NCBI GenBank assembly: GCA_020064725.1
Contig: JAGTWJ010000013.1
Span: forward strand, 186,001 to 250,000
Reading direction: 5' to 3'
DNA from: Drechslerella dactyloides
Taxonomy: Eukaryota; Ascomycota; Orbiliomycetes; Orbiliales; Orbiliaceae
Length of the DNA stretch: 64,000 nucleotides
Position numbers and translations under genes: made by a program. The notes under the pieces were generated by a model. The model ran no database searches. It was not told the origin of the DNA and worked only from the letters and a program-made list of their open reading frames with translations. How positions within the stretch are numbered: the stretch's first letter is position 1; each line of letters starts with the position of its first letter. Below, in pieces: positions 9,940 to 22,396 of this stretch.

Positions 9940-12108
9940 TGCTGAGGTTTATCTTCGGGCGGCTTGTAGATAGGGTGGATGTGTACCGGTTCCTGGCGTA
10001 TGTATATGCAGGCGAGCTCGCGACGGATCCAGCCAAGGGATGCTAGCTAGTATGCATATAAATGCCTTTAAGCTCCTGTCTTGGTACGGTGAATGTAGAT
10101 ATTCCAATCAAGTGGAACTCTTGACTGGATTCGTCTTTCACGAGAGCCGCAGTTGCAGCCTCTTACAATACTGCAATAAAAACCACAGACACCGATAAAT
10201 CGGAATAAGTAGCAGAAGTAGAGGTGTACCTCGCTAGATGGTGGCCACCCACGGCTTTATACTCCAATACTTACACACCTTAACTAGCATCCCACATAAA
10301 GCTGCATTTGCTGCCTGCATGGATGCGCTCGTCTAACACCGTCACAGAGCTAGCAGACGATTAGCCGCAGCTCTTACATCGGCATGATATCAGTCCGTGT
10401 TCTATCTACTGACCTGATAGCCTCAATGCGGTCCCTGTTGCCCCGATCACCAGCCGCACTGTTGGCAAACTTGTGCAGCCTTTGTGCAAATTGAGATTAG
10501 CTAGACATCGATATCAGTGAGTTGGTCACGGAGGGAAACAAACTGCACCCAGCATGGAAGAGTCGGTGCAGAGCTTCCCCATATGGGGTGCATATGGATC
10601 CTCCAGCCGCAGCACGGAATGCATCATAGGCTCTGGCACACTCAATAGAATCATGGGTGTTCCTTTCCGTGAGTCGACCAACACACGTCGCGTCGCGCGC
10701 ACCAAACCGAATAGATAAATCTCCCAGCCTCTTCAAATACCAGATATCTGCTCAAACATCCCGACGGCTGCCGTACCTGCTGCACTCGACGTGTGGTGGT
10801 GGTGTCTACATCATTGGCCAATATATCTGCGGCTCTCCCCGCCGTTTCCTCTTAGGAACATTCATCGAGTGTACAAATGCCAAGCCGCATCGGCGTCTAC
10901 CATTTCGAGGCACAAACGGGCCCAAATAGCAATTTTCCAAGGCTTAAGAGTTTCGATATGACTGATAGAAATTCTGAGAAGTCCAACGTGCGCCAACGAA
11001 CTCGCCGACGTGCTTTATCCATGCACGCGGCGTTTCTTGGCACAGTATACTTGATCCTGCGGGATTCCTAAACGCTGGTGTTGAGTGTTGTAATCTCTCG
11101 ATCGGGCAGCCTCCTTGTGTAACACTTGAGTTGACCTTGCATTCTGCCTACTCGCGTAGCTATAGATTGAGCTCTCGCGCAGATAACAAAAGCTTGCGAA
11201 GCTTAGTTTCCGGGGTACGTACCTGGCAGGCTGCTCGAATTCATTGCAGCGGCTGCACTCCGTAAACCTCGTCCATATATATGTTCGTGATGCAGGAATC
11301 AATTGGCACCTGCATAGAACGCAAGGCAGGATAAAACACCGCAGCCTGTCAGGCATTGCATCGTCGGAGCTCCCATTTACTAGTTGCAATTGTGCAGCGA
11401 GAGGGACGGAATAAGATTAAGCGTGCCCTGGTATAAACGTTTAAACCTGCGACACCGACATTCGCCACTCTTACAATCGGTCAATATCGATGATCATTGA
11501 ATGCAATGTGATGTATGGCAGATGCTTTGACACGCGCCCCGGGCTACCTAGCCACACTAACGCTTATTCCTCTTACCAGGGATAGGTCAATAGAAATATT
11601 CTTGGCTAAAACCGTGGTAATCGACACGCCAGCAACTAAATAGATATTTTGTTTTTAGTTTCGACTCCTTATACTTATCATCAGCGACTTGATACAAGCC
11701 TAGTCTGCACCAGAAACCTTCAAACGACTAGCATTTTGAAATTTGATTATCGAGATCTCGGAGTCCACAAATATAAACGTGTTAAGCGCATTTATAACTA
11801 CAATAATATATACCACCAGCCTGTTCGTAAATATAGTCCATTATAATGTGCTGATGTAGTGCTTTCAAGTTTCCCGGGTGGTATACATCCCAAATGGCAA
11901 CCCTTGACCCAGAATTTTCTGTCGTATCAATGTATTTAGATTTAATTTGACCTGCTATAGATTCTTGGGCGGCGATGCGGGTACCCCTTGATCCCTTGAC
12001 ATGATGTGTAATATTTACACTAAGATCTTACAATCGAAATATTTTCCCGCTGTATATATAATACGCCAAGCTCCGGAAATGAGGTAAATGCAGGGTAGCA
12101 TGTATATC
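9940..12108. other. 2.2-kb intergenic region
   Basis: This covers the upstream region of the CFEM-like gene and the 3' flank of metallopeptidase paralogue C. Short open frames occur (for example the minus strand at 10497-10736 and 11015-11389), but none has a recognisable motif or splice structure, and composition is ordinary. No repeat or RNA gene was recognised. Confidence 0.5.
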
Positions 12109-13312
12109 TTATGCATCCCTTGATAGACCAATACTAAAATCAACGTATAGAGGGTTATCGGCTCGAGTTCTGCCCAACCTCGCAAGCGTTGCGCCGAGGC
12201 AAAAAAAGACGTAGTTTTGGGGGTTTCCAAACCCAGTATAGGCACCGCGGCGAGCTGTCCTTAAACAATCGGCGACAGAGTCTACGCATTCACACAATTA
12301 GCTTTTGACATCTCTGGGATGGACGATACGTACAAACTTCCGGGTGTGTGTCTCTATCCGGGCCCAGGAATAGGAATAGATGAAGGCTTTCATGGCAGAG
12401 TGTATAGCTGTTCGTTAAATAGAAATTAATTGGCACCAGAGTTTTGACCGAATCCGCTGTTGGGAAGCCTCCGTTTGGTATTACGGTCCGAGGTGGGTTG
12501 AACGTTATAGGACATATTGTCACCGCACCGATGGCCTCGCTCGTATAGCCAGATGTCATACCCTCACAGTTAACTTTTTCGCCGGGTCTATAGATAAAAT
12601 AGTTGGTATGGTCCGGTACCCAGTACACCGAGTCGTCGTTACGTGTGCCATCTGCGTTGTAGAGCTCTTTCTTAAGATTAGGGTCATCTTTCATCAAGTA
12701 TTTTGAATCGTCTGGTTTAAACATATAATTCCCATCGTCACCTCGCAGCTGATCGGTTTCCGGGTCTTGCAGTACAGCCCATTCGTCGCTGCAGTAGAGT
12801 GTTGGTTTTCCGGCAGGAGTATGAATTGCTCCAGTATGGAAGAAATTGTTTAAAGTCTCAAACAACTCTACCGATTGAATGAGTAATCAATAATGCCATT
12901 CCGCACCGCTATTAAAAGTTATTTACCTACTAAGATGTTCATCATATAACTGCTGGTTCTCCGGCTCGCTGTGAACTCCAGAGATACCATCGGGCCCTTC
13001 GCCATCGTAAGGATCCTTCGCACGAATATTGTACCAAGCCGCTAGCATCCTTACAGAGGCCAGCTGCCGGTGATAAGTATCCCGGTCCGTAGTTCGATCC
13101 GCTCGTTTTGGTAAATACTGTAATTGATCTAATCCATCAGCTGCGAAAGTCGCACATTCGTCCCACCAAGTTTGTAGGGTGCTCATTTGACTTGGGATGC
13201 AGGCGCCGAGTCGCGGTGGCTGCGCTATATCAAAGGCATCCTGAATACTGATAGCTGTTGCCAGGCGAGTAATTGAGATATAGCCGGATATACAAGCAAA
13301 TAGCAGCCACAT
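12109..13312 (-). CDS. Secreted M35-like metallopeptidase (paralogue C)
   Basis: Third member of the trio, about 362 aa in three exons: 12931-13312, 12334-12867 and 12109-12281. The N-terminus is a signal peptide (MWLLFACISGYISITRLATA). Intron 1 (12868-12930, GTAGGT..GTAG) is phase 1 and sits where paralogues A and B have theirs, before KLFETLNNFF. Exon 2 contains TLCHESLHLFLF, a complete HExxH at about residues 286-290. Intron 2 (12282-12333, GTACGT..GTAG) leads to NPQNYVFFCLGATLARL, the counterpart of NADNYALYA in A. The protein ends about 25 residues later, much sooner than A, so the C-terminus may be truncated. Splice choices rest on phase and paralogue conservation. A secreted zinc endopeptidase is the likely role, with unknown target. 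Confidence 0.6.
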
Positions 13313-14415
13313 AGGATTTGTGGCCCGAGGAGGTGGCCTCGAATACTCTACTAGGCTCGAAAGTGTCTTGACATCCAGAATTTATAATGAAAAGGGGGCT
13401 GTTGGCATAGAAAACGTGGGCTAAATTCATATTAGCTTGCGCGATCTTCGGCCACAAGTTGGCGGATAGTTGGAAGAAGTTATTTATAAAGCGTGGTGGG
13501 TTCGACAATCGTGACTTGTTATTAATTATTAATCGATAGATCCAGGCGTCATGGTTGTAGCTTGTCTCGCAAGCCAGGCGCCTTCCTTTGGCCGCGAATA
13601 TAAAAATATCGGGGTATGCGTATATGCTAAGGGGGGTGCAGGCTCGGATCTAATCGATGCATCGTCCGGAGCTCGAGCATAATAATAATAAATGATTATA
13701 TGACGATTTATGATATATTGGTCAGTCTGCGTCTCATCCGGCAACTATCTCGCTGATATAATAGCCTTGGACATGATGATGCCTGCATTACTAAGTACGG
13801 ATAATGAGAGTACTTGTTATGAATTTTTGTACATTGAGCTGCAAGGTATCGGATTAAGGGCGGACAGGACAGAGAATGAACATGTTGACATTGGCCAGCC
13901 TATAACCGAATCCCCGCGCGACCCAGTTGGCTGGTAGGTGTAATCGAGGAAGGTCTAGATACCGGCTATCTGCGATGCACATATCTTCATTGGCGCTCAA
14001 AGTTTCAATTTATTTGTATCGTAGATATCATGAGCCCGCCGGCACGAACTAACTATAGGTAGAAACCAGGTAACTACCTGTCCTCAAAATGCAAAAACAA
14101 TAAAGACGGAAAACGCCGCTACCAATTCTCTATCCTTTATAACATATAAGCAATGAAGCAAAACCAAAAGAAACCCGGACCATGGTAAGCGAATACCCTC
14201 CCATTCCCGCATTTTTCCAGACACTGTGTGGATATCATATAGGATAATCAGGCGGCCGAGCCGTCGTCGCCATGCAAAAGAAAAGAACGGTAAAGTAAAC
14301 ACACACGCTAAATGCAAGTATGAAACGCAGTCACGAACCTGTCAACCTGCTGACCGGCCGGCTGGTGCGCAACGAGTGGCCATTCGCCCCGCGAAGATCA
14401 GGCTCCGTTCCACCA
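13313..14415. other. Intergenic region
   Basis: This is the upstream region of paralogue C and the 3' flank of the next minus-strand gene. A short (AAT)-rich patch near 13680-13695 is present. No gene or RNA was recognised. Confidence 0.5.
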
Positions 14416-16057
14416 CTAGAAGAACGAGCTCTTCTTCTTCGTCAGGTTCGTGGTGCTACTGTTGCCACTAAATATCGACAAAAAGCCACTAGCTTTCCGT
14501 CGGGGCACCTGTGGCATCGGGGGGTCGGCCGGTCGTCCGTATGAATACGGACTCAGATACGGTGCTGCTGGTGGCCGTGCCTGTTCGCCCTCCACAACTG
14601 GATACAGCGGTTGTCGCCCTGGCGGCTGGTGGCTCCACCGTCTTTGCGGTTGCGGGGTTGGTGCGCTTAGCTGCTGCGATCTTGGGGGTTCAATGATCAC
14701 TGGCGCCTGCGGGCGAAACGAGCTCGGCGGTGTCTGTAGCGACTGACCGCGCGAGTGGCCTAACCGTTCCCAAGCGAGTGCATCGCTGCCGTACTGCTTC
14801 TTCAGTCGTTCGGTTTCGGCGTTGACTTGCTCCTCCCGCTTTCGACGCTCCTTGGCCTCCAGCTCGAGCATCTTGCGGAGGCGCTTCTCGTCGGCAGCGA
14901 CTTCTCGTGCTCGCTGCTTCTCCTCCTCTGCCCGTCGTCGGTCTTCCTGCAGACGTTGGCGCTGAAGGGCAGCTGTATCCCTTAGTACATTGTTATTCAC
15001 GATCGTCGGCGCGTTGTTTGATGGCGAGGAGATCTTCAGCAGCGTGTGTGTCGGCGACTGCTTGACCGGACTGACGCTGCCGCTGCCGCTCCGTCGTCGC
15101 CCGGAAGGCTCGCCCGGGAAAACGGTGGGCGAAGGTCGCTGTGGTTGCTGGCTTGAGCTGGGAGTGGCTGTCACCGCTGACTGGGGTCCGACGTTGAAGC
15201 TGGTTGCTGGTGGCATGAAGTATATATCCGCGATTACAGTTGCAGTCAACAGCAGCACGACCTCCAGTCCCTTTTTATCCTCCACGTCAACACGTTGTAG
15301 ATTCGGTTCGTAGATGGTCACGTCTTTAAGTTTATCCATGATCGCGACGACGATATCCGGCTCGCTGCCGCCTTTCCGCCTGGCGTGCTTGTCGGTCGAC
15401 ACCGACGCCGTGGATAGCATGGTACACCGGAGCGAAGTCTTGCTGACAACGCCACCGTCCTTTCGCCAGCGGAACGTGGACACATCGCTCGGCGGGAGTG
15501 CCGCGTTTCGTGCAACCTGAGCGTCGAGCCGCGACCCGGTCGGCTGGCGAAAGGAATGCCGGGGTAGCGAGAATTCCCAGTAGCTGCCGGTCCACTTGCT
15601 TTGCTTCTGGTGAACAACCACCTGCGACTCCGGATTGTACAGCTGGATGGTGAACTGTGTCGGTAGGGTGATCGTCGGCAGCGCCGGAGCACCCCCGTTG
15701 TTCTGGCGTCGGATCTCCTCGAGTGACAGCGAGGGCGTGGAGATGGTCGGGCGGGCGAGTACCTGCGCGAAGAGGATATCGGGGATGTAGGCGTCGAGGA
15801 GAGCGATGGAGTACTCATCCGGATGCTTGGAGCGGGACTTGAGGTAGGCGGCTTCGGCGGGCTGGAAGTTCTGGGAGTGCAGGACGGTCTGGTGGAAAGG
15901 GTTGCCGTCGGCGGAGGGGCGAACGAGGAAGCCTGTGTACGGAGAGCATCGTCAGCATCATCATCACCATGACCATCCGGGCTGATTGAGCATGCGAATA
16001 ACGACGATTGATATCCTTGGACGGTGACGTACGGGGGAGGACCTCGTCGGTGGGCAT
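14416..16057 (-). CDS. Conserved fungal coiled-coil protein, 513 aa
   Basis: Two exons. A 25-nt first exon (16033-16057, MPTDEVLP) is joined over an intron at 15933-16032 (GTACGT..CACAG, phase 1) to RFLVRPSADGNPFHQTV. Residues about 1-200 form a folded beta-rich domain (TQFTIQLYNPESQVVVHQ, TGSYWEFSLP). A Ser/Pro linker follows. A long, highly charged helix at about 290-350 (RRRAEEEKQRAREVAADEKR) predicts a coiled coil. The tail is Pro/Gln-rich and ends in a basic, Ser-rich motif (TKKKSSFF). The N-terminal domain has the feel of an LURP/Tubby-like lipid-binding fold, but I cannot confirm that. There is no signal peptide, so a cytosolic or membrane-peripheral location is inferred. Confidence 0.75.
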
Positions 16058-16836
16058 GGTGTCGTAGGAAGGTTTGCGGGTTTAGCTGGGCGCAGGGTTC
16101 ACGGGCGGCCACAGCTCATGGCAGGTACGTGTACTGGTAGCTGCCCTTCACGATTCTTCGGGACGCTAGTCGGGGAGGCTTGAGTTGAGCGAAGGTCTTG
16201 GTAGTCGGTGGGCACGATCGATCGAGAGAGTGCTTGTCTACAGGGAGAAGGCGAATATGCAGGAACATTCGAACAAAGCAGCGTCGGCGGACGACGGGGA
16301 GGTTTTAACTGGGGCTGACACAATTAACCAAATCGTGCAGCCGGCCGTTTCGCTTGATCCTGCGAGCCCGTCGCACCACCCGCCCTTTAAACCCACGAGC
16401 GCGAACAGAACATGGGTCAATAGTCCTCGAGTTCCGACCGGCTCCAACGGTCAAGAACAAGAATAGAAGCGGCACTGGCCAGGAGATGTTTGAAGAAGAC
16501 ACGCGTCAAGCCGCCCGGCTGCCTTCCCGCAGTGCTCTCCGCCATGACAAATCGTCGTCAGAAGCGGCCGCTGTGATCGCACTTGCTGCTGCCCGCCTTG
16601 GCGCTCGCGGGGCTGTGCTTGCGCCCTGTCCATGCTGGATCGGAGCACGCTATCGTGATCAGGCTGGCTTGTACGAGGATCAGAAAACGGGATTGCATTG
16701 TCAAGTAAGGGTATCCGATAAACACGCAACCAAATGCAAACCTCACCCGTGTGAGAACCGCCCGCCAGCCACTGAGATCGATCGCTCTAATCTCACGTTT
16801 ACGACGACGACTACGACGACGACGCCGCCGGCTGGA
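16058..16836. other. Intergenic region between two minus-strand genes
   Basis: This contains the upstream region of the 513-aa coiled-coil protein gene and the 3' flank of the LUC7 gene. Long GC-rich open frames here and antisense to LUC7 exon 4 come from codon bias and the Arg/Gly repeats, not from genes. Confidence 0.6.
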
Positions 16837-17957
16837 CTACCACCGCCCGCCACGTCGTCCGCCGTACCCCCTGCCTCCCCGTCGCTCCCTCCTGTCGCCG
16901 TACTCGCCAAACCCTCTATCACCGCCCCATCCGTCGCCAGAGCCCCGCGAGGAGCCGCTATCCGTGATGGGCGGGCGACGGTTGCCAATGACTTCCTGGA
17001 GCTCCTTCAACTTGTTCCGCATTTGCGCGTACCCGAGATGCATCTAGATATATTGATATCCCCATTAGCTTCATCCACCCATCGACAGCACATGGCGCGA
17101 TACAGCACCATCTGAGAGCAACAACGGTAGAGCATCATGTCATACCTTTCCGTAAAAGTGGTCCGCGAGACGCCGGTCGTTGTCCAGCCGCGACAGATAC
17201 GCGCCGCACACATCGCACACCTGCAACTTCTGGTGTCCCGAAGGCCCCGACGTATCCGACAGCGACTTCAACTCCCTCTGCCGTCACAATCAACTTGTTA
17301 GCGCGATCTTCATCGAGAATATCCCATTGCGACCGTCCGCACAAACACAGCATTCGGCGCAGAAGGGTAAGAAAGCATAGGTAGGAAGCCAGCTAACCTC
17401 CTTCTCATCCTTGTCGAACTTCAGCTTCTTCACCTTGAACCACTCCTCCAGCGCCACGCCCACGCTCCCACTCTCTCCTAGAACCTCCACCTCCACCAAG
17501 CCCACCTGGATACTCCTCTCCAGCTCCCCAATTCCCTTCAACAGCACGTTTGTCTTCATAATCTCCTCCGGCGTCTTCTCTAGCCGCCGCTGCGCCGCAT
17601 CGATCCGCCGATTGCACTCCTCAACGTACTTTTGCAGATCCCGAGCATAGTCCCATTCGTAACCAGGGTCCTTCCCGGCAGCCTTGTCCGCTTCGTACGC
17701 GGCCTTGAGGGGCTCAGAATGCAGCTTGGGGCAGGCGCCGAGGTCCTGTTTCGTGTTTGTGAAGAGGTCGTGCGGGCAGGTGCCGACGAGGTAGGAGCGG
17801 CAGACAGTGGCGTCCGAATACTTTGTCGAGGAGGGTGTGCGTGACGTGCCCATCTGCGTGCATCACGCCGTGTGTTAGTGTGATTCGCGATGTAGAGCAT
17901 ATACAAGTGAGGTAGACGTACCAGCTGCTCGAGCAGCCTCCTCTGTTCGCTCGCCAT
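16837..17957 (-). CDS. LUC7-family U1 snRNP splicing factor
   Basis: Four exons: 17922-17957, 17398-17853, 17146-17277 and 16837-17043, giving 276 aa. The introns (68, 120 and 102 nt) fall at conserved points and keep phase 0. The N-terminus MASEQRRLLEQL is the LUC7 hallmark. The first zinc finger is VCRSYLVGTCPHDLF..CPKLH (CCCH type). A coiled region follows (YVEECNRRIDAAQRRLEKTP), then a C2H2 finger VCDVCGAYLSRL..LADHFYGKMHLGY. The tail is an Arg/Gly-rich segment (RRERRGGRGYGGRRGG). LUC7 binds the U1 snRNA-5' splice-site helix in the nucleus and influences 5' splice-site choice. Length and domain order are typical of the family. Confidence 0.93.
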
Positions 17958-18416
17958 GGTGGAGACAATCAGATATCGAGCTGGCTGTCGAAAGAAGCTT
18001 GAGATGAAGGAAGAAGCGCGTCTTTGTCGCGATGTAGCTAAGCTGCAAGCTAGAAGAATGGTTTGCGCGAACAGTTTGCTTGCACAACACACAACCTCCA
18101 ACAACCAACATCACCAAATTAGTCACGCGTTCCAATGGATCGATGCCCTATCGCTCGAAAATGTGAAGTGAAGAAGGTCGGAATTGTGAAGGATATCAAT
18201 TATTCCACCGATGGTGCTATCTCGTGTTAATCTGAAGGATATCTAAGAATACCAATACAAACAGTACATTTTCCGGTCCTGAAGCAAAACGCCATATCCG
18301 AGCCATTTCTTGCAATCACTCCATGAAATATCAAAAAACCCTCCCTCACCATCTCACTTCGAATCCATTCTTCTTCCCCTCACTACCACAGAGACGCTAG
18401 CTTGCAAAAGCATCTC
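17958..18416. other. Intergenic spacer, LUC7 upstream region and dynamin 3' flank
   Basis: About 460 bp between two minus-strand genes. It is likely to hold the LUC7 promoter and the dynamin-like gene's 3' untranslated region. No separate feature was seen. Confidence 0.6.
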
Positions 18417-21400
18417 TCACAGCCCCATCTGCTGGAACGGCTCCAGGTCCTGCCATGCCTTCTCCAGCAAATCCCGTTCCACAATCAACGCACTCCTCAT
18501 CTTCTCCTTGCCCGGATCCTCCGCCATCAGCTCCCGGCACTTCCTCTCCTGCTCGTCCTCGCCCAGATCGCGCAAATGCAGCTCCTGTTCCACAAACTCC
18601 CTGAAAGATCCAAGTATAGTGTACTTGACGAACGCGCACCGCATCATCCGCATCATAACCGTGTCCCCGAACCTCTTCCTCGCGATGGAAACGTAGGCCT
18701 GGGCTGTCGTCATGGTGTCGAGCTCGCGCTGGAAGGGGTCTGGCCCCTCGCGCTCGGGAACTTCGACTTTGCCCTTCTTCCCGGACTGATTGTGTCGTTC
18801 CTGCAGCCGCTCCTGTCTAATCCGCATCTGATCAGCGATGGCACGTTGTCGGCGCTTGGCGTTGTCGTTCTTCCAGTAGACGAACTCGCGATTCCACTCG
18901 ACTTCTTGCAGGGTGTAGATGCACTCGGACTCGATCCGGAAACACTCGCCGATCAGTTCACGGATCTCGATAATCATCATGTTGTGGAATGAGTCGATGA
19001 TTGACGTCATTTCCTGGTACAGCGGAGACTGCTCGTATCGGGCGAAGATGCGCGAAAAGATAGTGTGCGTATGGTCGTGCAGCAGCGCGTCCATCTGGTT
19101 GACGAAGGCCTGCACGGGGCCTTCCCAGAGGCGGATGTGCATTCTAGATAGTGTTTCGACGGCTTTGTGGTCCACGATACCGGGTATGCCCGTGGTGGCA
19201 TTTGTTTCGAGGACCTCGCGGACTTCATGAAGGTGCATTGCCTTGGATGGAGCTGAATCCCCAGAGTTATCGCCGACAGACTCAGTCTCGACGATGTCGT
19301 CGTCGTCCAGGGATAGCACCTTTCGAGCAGGGGTGACCAGTCGCTCGACCGCGACCTTCTTGCGCGCGGGACCAGCGGGACTTTGAGTATTGAATGGGTC
19401 CGAGGACTCATCGGGCGGATCGTCCGAGCTGGCAGGACGCTTCCTGGACTTTGTGGGCGTCGAGGTAGCTGAAGAAAAGCTGCTGCTGAAGAGACTTGAA
19501 TTGAAGCTGGCGCCCCCACGGATCGACGCCGTGTAGATTGAATTCGGACTCCGCGGCACTGTCTCGTCTGGGCTAACCCGAGGCCTTAATCCTATCAAGC
19601 CTGCCTTTAGTCTGCCCGCGATCTTGCGCCACTGGTAGCTGAACTCGTTGTTATCGCTGCGCGCGTCGACGGATTCCCGGATCTGGTAAAAGTATTCGTC
19701 GAGAAGTCGACGAAGGACCACGCGGAGGTCTCTACCTTGTGGTGGGGGAAGCATATCGAGCTTTGCTTGAACCTGGTTGGCTTGATTCTGAACGCTGCTG
19801 ATGATAGATGGTAGACGCTCGCGGATCAGGTTCGCGAGCTGCTTTGATAGGTATTTTTGCAAATTGATCGTGCCAAAACTACACTTGATTAGCGCATATT
19901 GCGGTACAATCGGGATATGTGAATCTGCATACCGATCCTTGAGGTCGGCGAGCTCGCCTTGCCAGGGCTCTCGGGTCTGGAAGAAATCCTCTTCAGATGC
20001 GCGAGCAGCGCTGTGGCTAATTCGCTCCAGGAGCTGTTGCTGCGACGGCTGCTTGGTAACGAAGTAGCCGTGATGCAGACGGTGCTCGTTCCCGCGCAGA
20101 ATCCTAATCCACTGTTCGTGTTCTCCCTCGAGAACGGTGTCGGGCTTAGTGAGGGCGCCGATTGTGCGGTTGGGCCCGAGTTTGCGCGCCATCTGAGCGG
20201 CCGACTGATTCACGGCATCATCTGATGTTGCAATTAGCTGTGTTCCGGCGAATATGATAGGCATAAGATGCCAACTCACCCTTCATAGTCATGGCAAGGA
20301 GGATGAGACAATCCTCCTGCTTGATGTAGCTCTCCACAAGATTCTTCACCAGCTTGATTAAATATTCCTCTTCTTTTCTCTCAGTCACGTGGATTATTCC
20401 CGGCAAGTCGATAAAGCTGAGATTGGGGATATTGTTGCCCGTGATCTCCATACAGATGACGTTTGGCGAGAACGGAACGTCGGTGGTCTCGCTACTGGGC
20501 AGAGTAAATGCCTTATCGGTGAACTGCGCCCACGGCTTGGTCGGATTGAGGATAGCAAGCTGGGCACGGATGAGAGCCTGTTCAACATGATCGGAATTAT
20601 CGACGTTCATGAAGAAGTACTGGCAATGTTGAGTTTCGACCCATGGGTCGCCTCGTTTCTTCGGGTTATAATCTTTGTGGAAGCGAAGGGAGATTCTGCA
20701 ACGCCAGGCAGCATCGGGAGCTGGGTCTTCGGTGAGGGTGATCTCGAGGGGGCATCGCGTGCAGGTACCTGCATATCGTGGGACGCGAATCTGGACTTCA
20801 TGTCAGCACTATACACTTGTCATAAGCTAGACGTTGTCGAACTTACGCCACTGATGGCCTCGATTAGAGACGATTTGCCAGCGCTCTGGTTGCCGATGAC
20901 TGCAATTCTCTACGGCCTGGTTAGAATAGCTATACGATTAATACGCGTCTAGTTGGATACTACGTACTGGCAAGGGCAGCCCAAGATCTTCGACGCCCTT
21001 CATGCGTAGCTGGTTAATCGTATTAACCATATCTCGCATTTCCTCGCCAAGCATGTTGTACCCCATGCTCGATCCACCCTTCTTTGCAGACTGGGAGCCA
21101 CTCGATAGCAGAGCATCAACTCCAAGCGGCGCGCCTCTAGCGACGCCTGCATTTGTAGCTGAGGTGATCTTAGCAACCTGAGGCAAAGTAATCCTCATGC
21201 TCTCGCCAGAGGTGCTCATAGTCACAGCAGTTGTGCCATGCATAGTAGCCGGCCTGGGAGCAACTGGCGCACTATGAGGCGGCTCCATATCGCCTAGGGT
21301 CGGTGTAGTGTGGGTAGACGGGGTAGATAGACTTCTTGCGATCGGTGTGAGGGGCGAAGTAGGACCCTCTGGATATGATAGTTCAGAAACGGGATGATGA

Positions 21401-21444
21401 AAGAGACCGTCGGGCTCCACCTTGAGCATCGTCCTAAGAGCCAT
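18417..21444 (-). CDS. Dynamin-family large GTPase (no PH domain), 933 aa
   Basis: Five exons: 20968-21444, 20847-20909, 20280-20790, 19933-20221 and 18417-19878. The introns of 54-58 nt are consistent in phase, and one has a GCTGAC branch site. All GTPase signatures are present: P-loop GNQSAGKSS, switch I within AGTCTRCPLEI, FIDLPGI and GALTKPD. After the stalk there is a disordered Ser/Pro insert (SSFSSATSTPTKSRKRP) where some dynamins carry a PH or B-insert, and the protein ends with a GED-like helical region. An N-terminal extension of about 160 residues, low in complexity, precedes the GTPase. Dynamins self-assemble on membranes and use GTP hydrolysis for fission or remodelling. This one resembles the fungal Mx-like group more than Vps1 or Dnm1, though that placement is by eye. 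Confidence 0.9.
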
Positions 21445-22396
21445 GGTGGGCGAACGGCAAGGTCAAGTGCCTGACTGCTTCAAGACAGTTAGAAGCAATG
21501 TCGAAAGAATAGACAAAAAGAGAGATGCAAGATGGACACAAGATGCAAAGCAAGGGAGAGAAACTGGTCGACGAGGAAAGAAGGAGAATGGGTTAGAAGG
21601 ATGCAGGACGACGTCCGTACTTATATCCTGTGCATTCCACCAGCTTCCAGGGTCGCCTGCGTCCGGGATGTATGATCGAGAAGCTGCAGGAGGGCCGAAT
21701 TCCCCGTTGACGGGCAGCGGCCGCCAGGCATTTTGTATGTGCTCGCGATCCCGCGATCGGGGCGGGCAAGCTCGAGCAATGGGAAGGCTGGGGAGGGGAA
21801 AACGAGCCATGTTGGTGACCCCTGTCGGTGAGGTTGGCGGGTGGTTTCGCCCAAGCGAAGGGGACGCGAAGATGCTTTCGCCCGCAAAAATGTATGGCGA
21901 AAGCATCGCGTTGTCCCCAAAGCGCGGGAACGAACTTGCAGCACACGGGCGGCCAGCGGGCCAAACAGCCCCTTCAGCGCCCAGCCAACAGGATTCGGGC
22001 ACCCAACCGCAGTGGGGCGGTAACCTTACTCCATCTGTCCAGGATCGCGGTCTTAATGTCAGTCGCGTTACAGAACATGTGGCCCGAGACACCTTATCAC
22101 AGCGATCGCATATGTGCTTGGAGTTACATGTTCGTGGTGGTTGTGAGCGCGGTTGTGAGCGCCGGCTCGGACTTAGGGGGAAACCTCAGAGAGAGTCTAC
22201 CGCGGTACAAGTTCCCCCGCAATTTGTTGCCGGTGCTATACGCTGAGCTTGGCGCGCTCGGTCCGAGAGTAACGTACTCGGCTTCCGTATACGGCGCTGA
22301 CGTCGAGCTGTGTAACTAAGTAAGTATTTAAAAAGGAGCCTTGTTCAATCGAATATGGACACTTAAGATCAATCAACCTTTTTCCATCCGGCAAAG
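21445..22396. promoter_or_regulatory. Divergent promoter region, dynamin-like and transhydrogenase genes
   Basis: About 950 bp separate the starts of two divergently transcribed genes. The region is GC-rich with long open frames on both strands, but their translations are low in complexity and match no family. I interpret it as shared upstream regulatory sequence and untranslated leaders. No specific binding site was assigned. Confidence 0.5.

Noticed and set aside
16354..17115. Long plus-strand frame opposite the LUC7 gene
   Set aside because: Its length comes from the GC-rich Arg/Gly repeats of LUC7 exon 4 read in antisense. The translation is low in complexity and the minus-strand gene is unambiguous.
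21422..22246. 274-codon plus-strand frame in the divergent promoter region
   Set aside because: It lies over the upstream region of two divergent genes, overlaps dynamin exon 1, and its translation resembles no folded protein.
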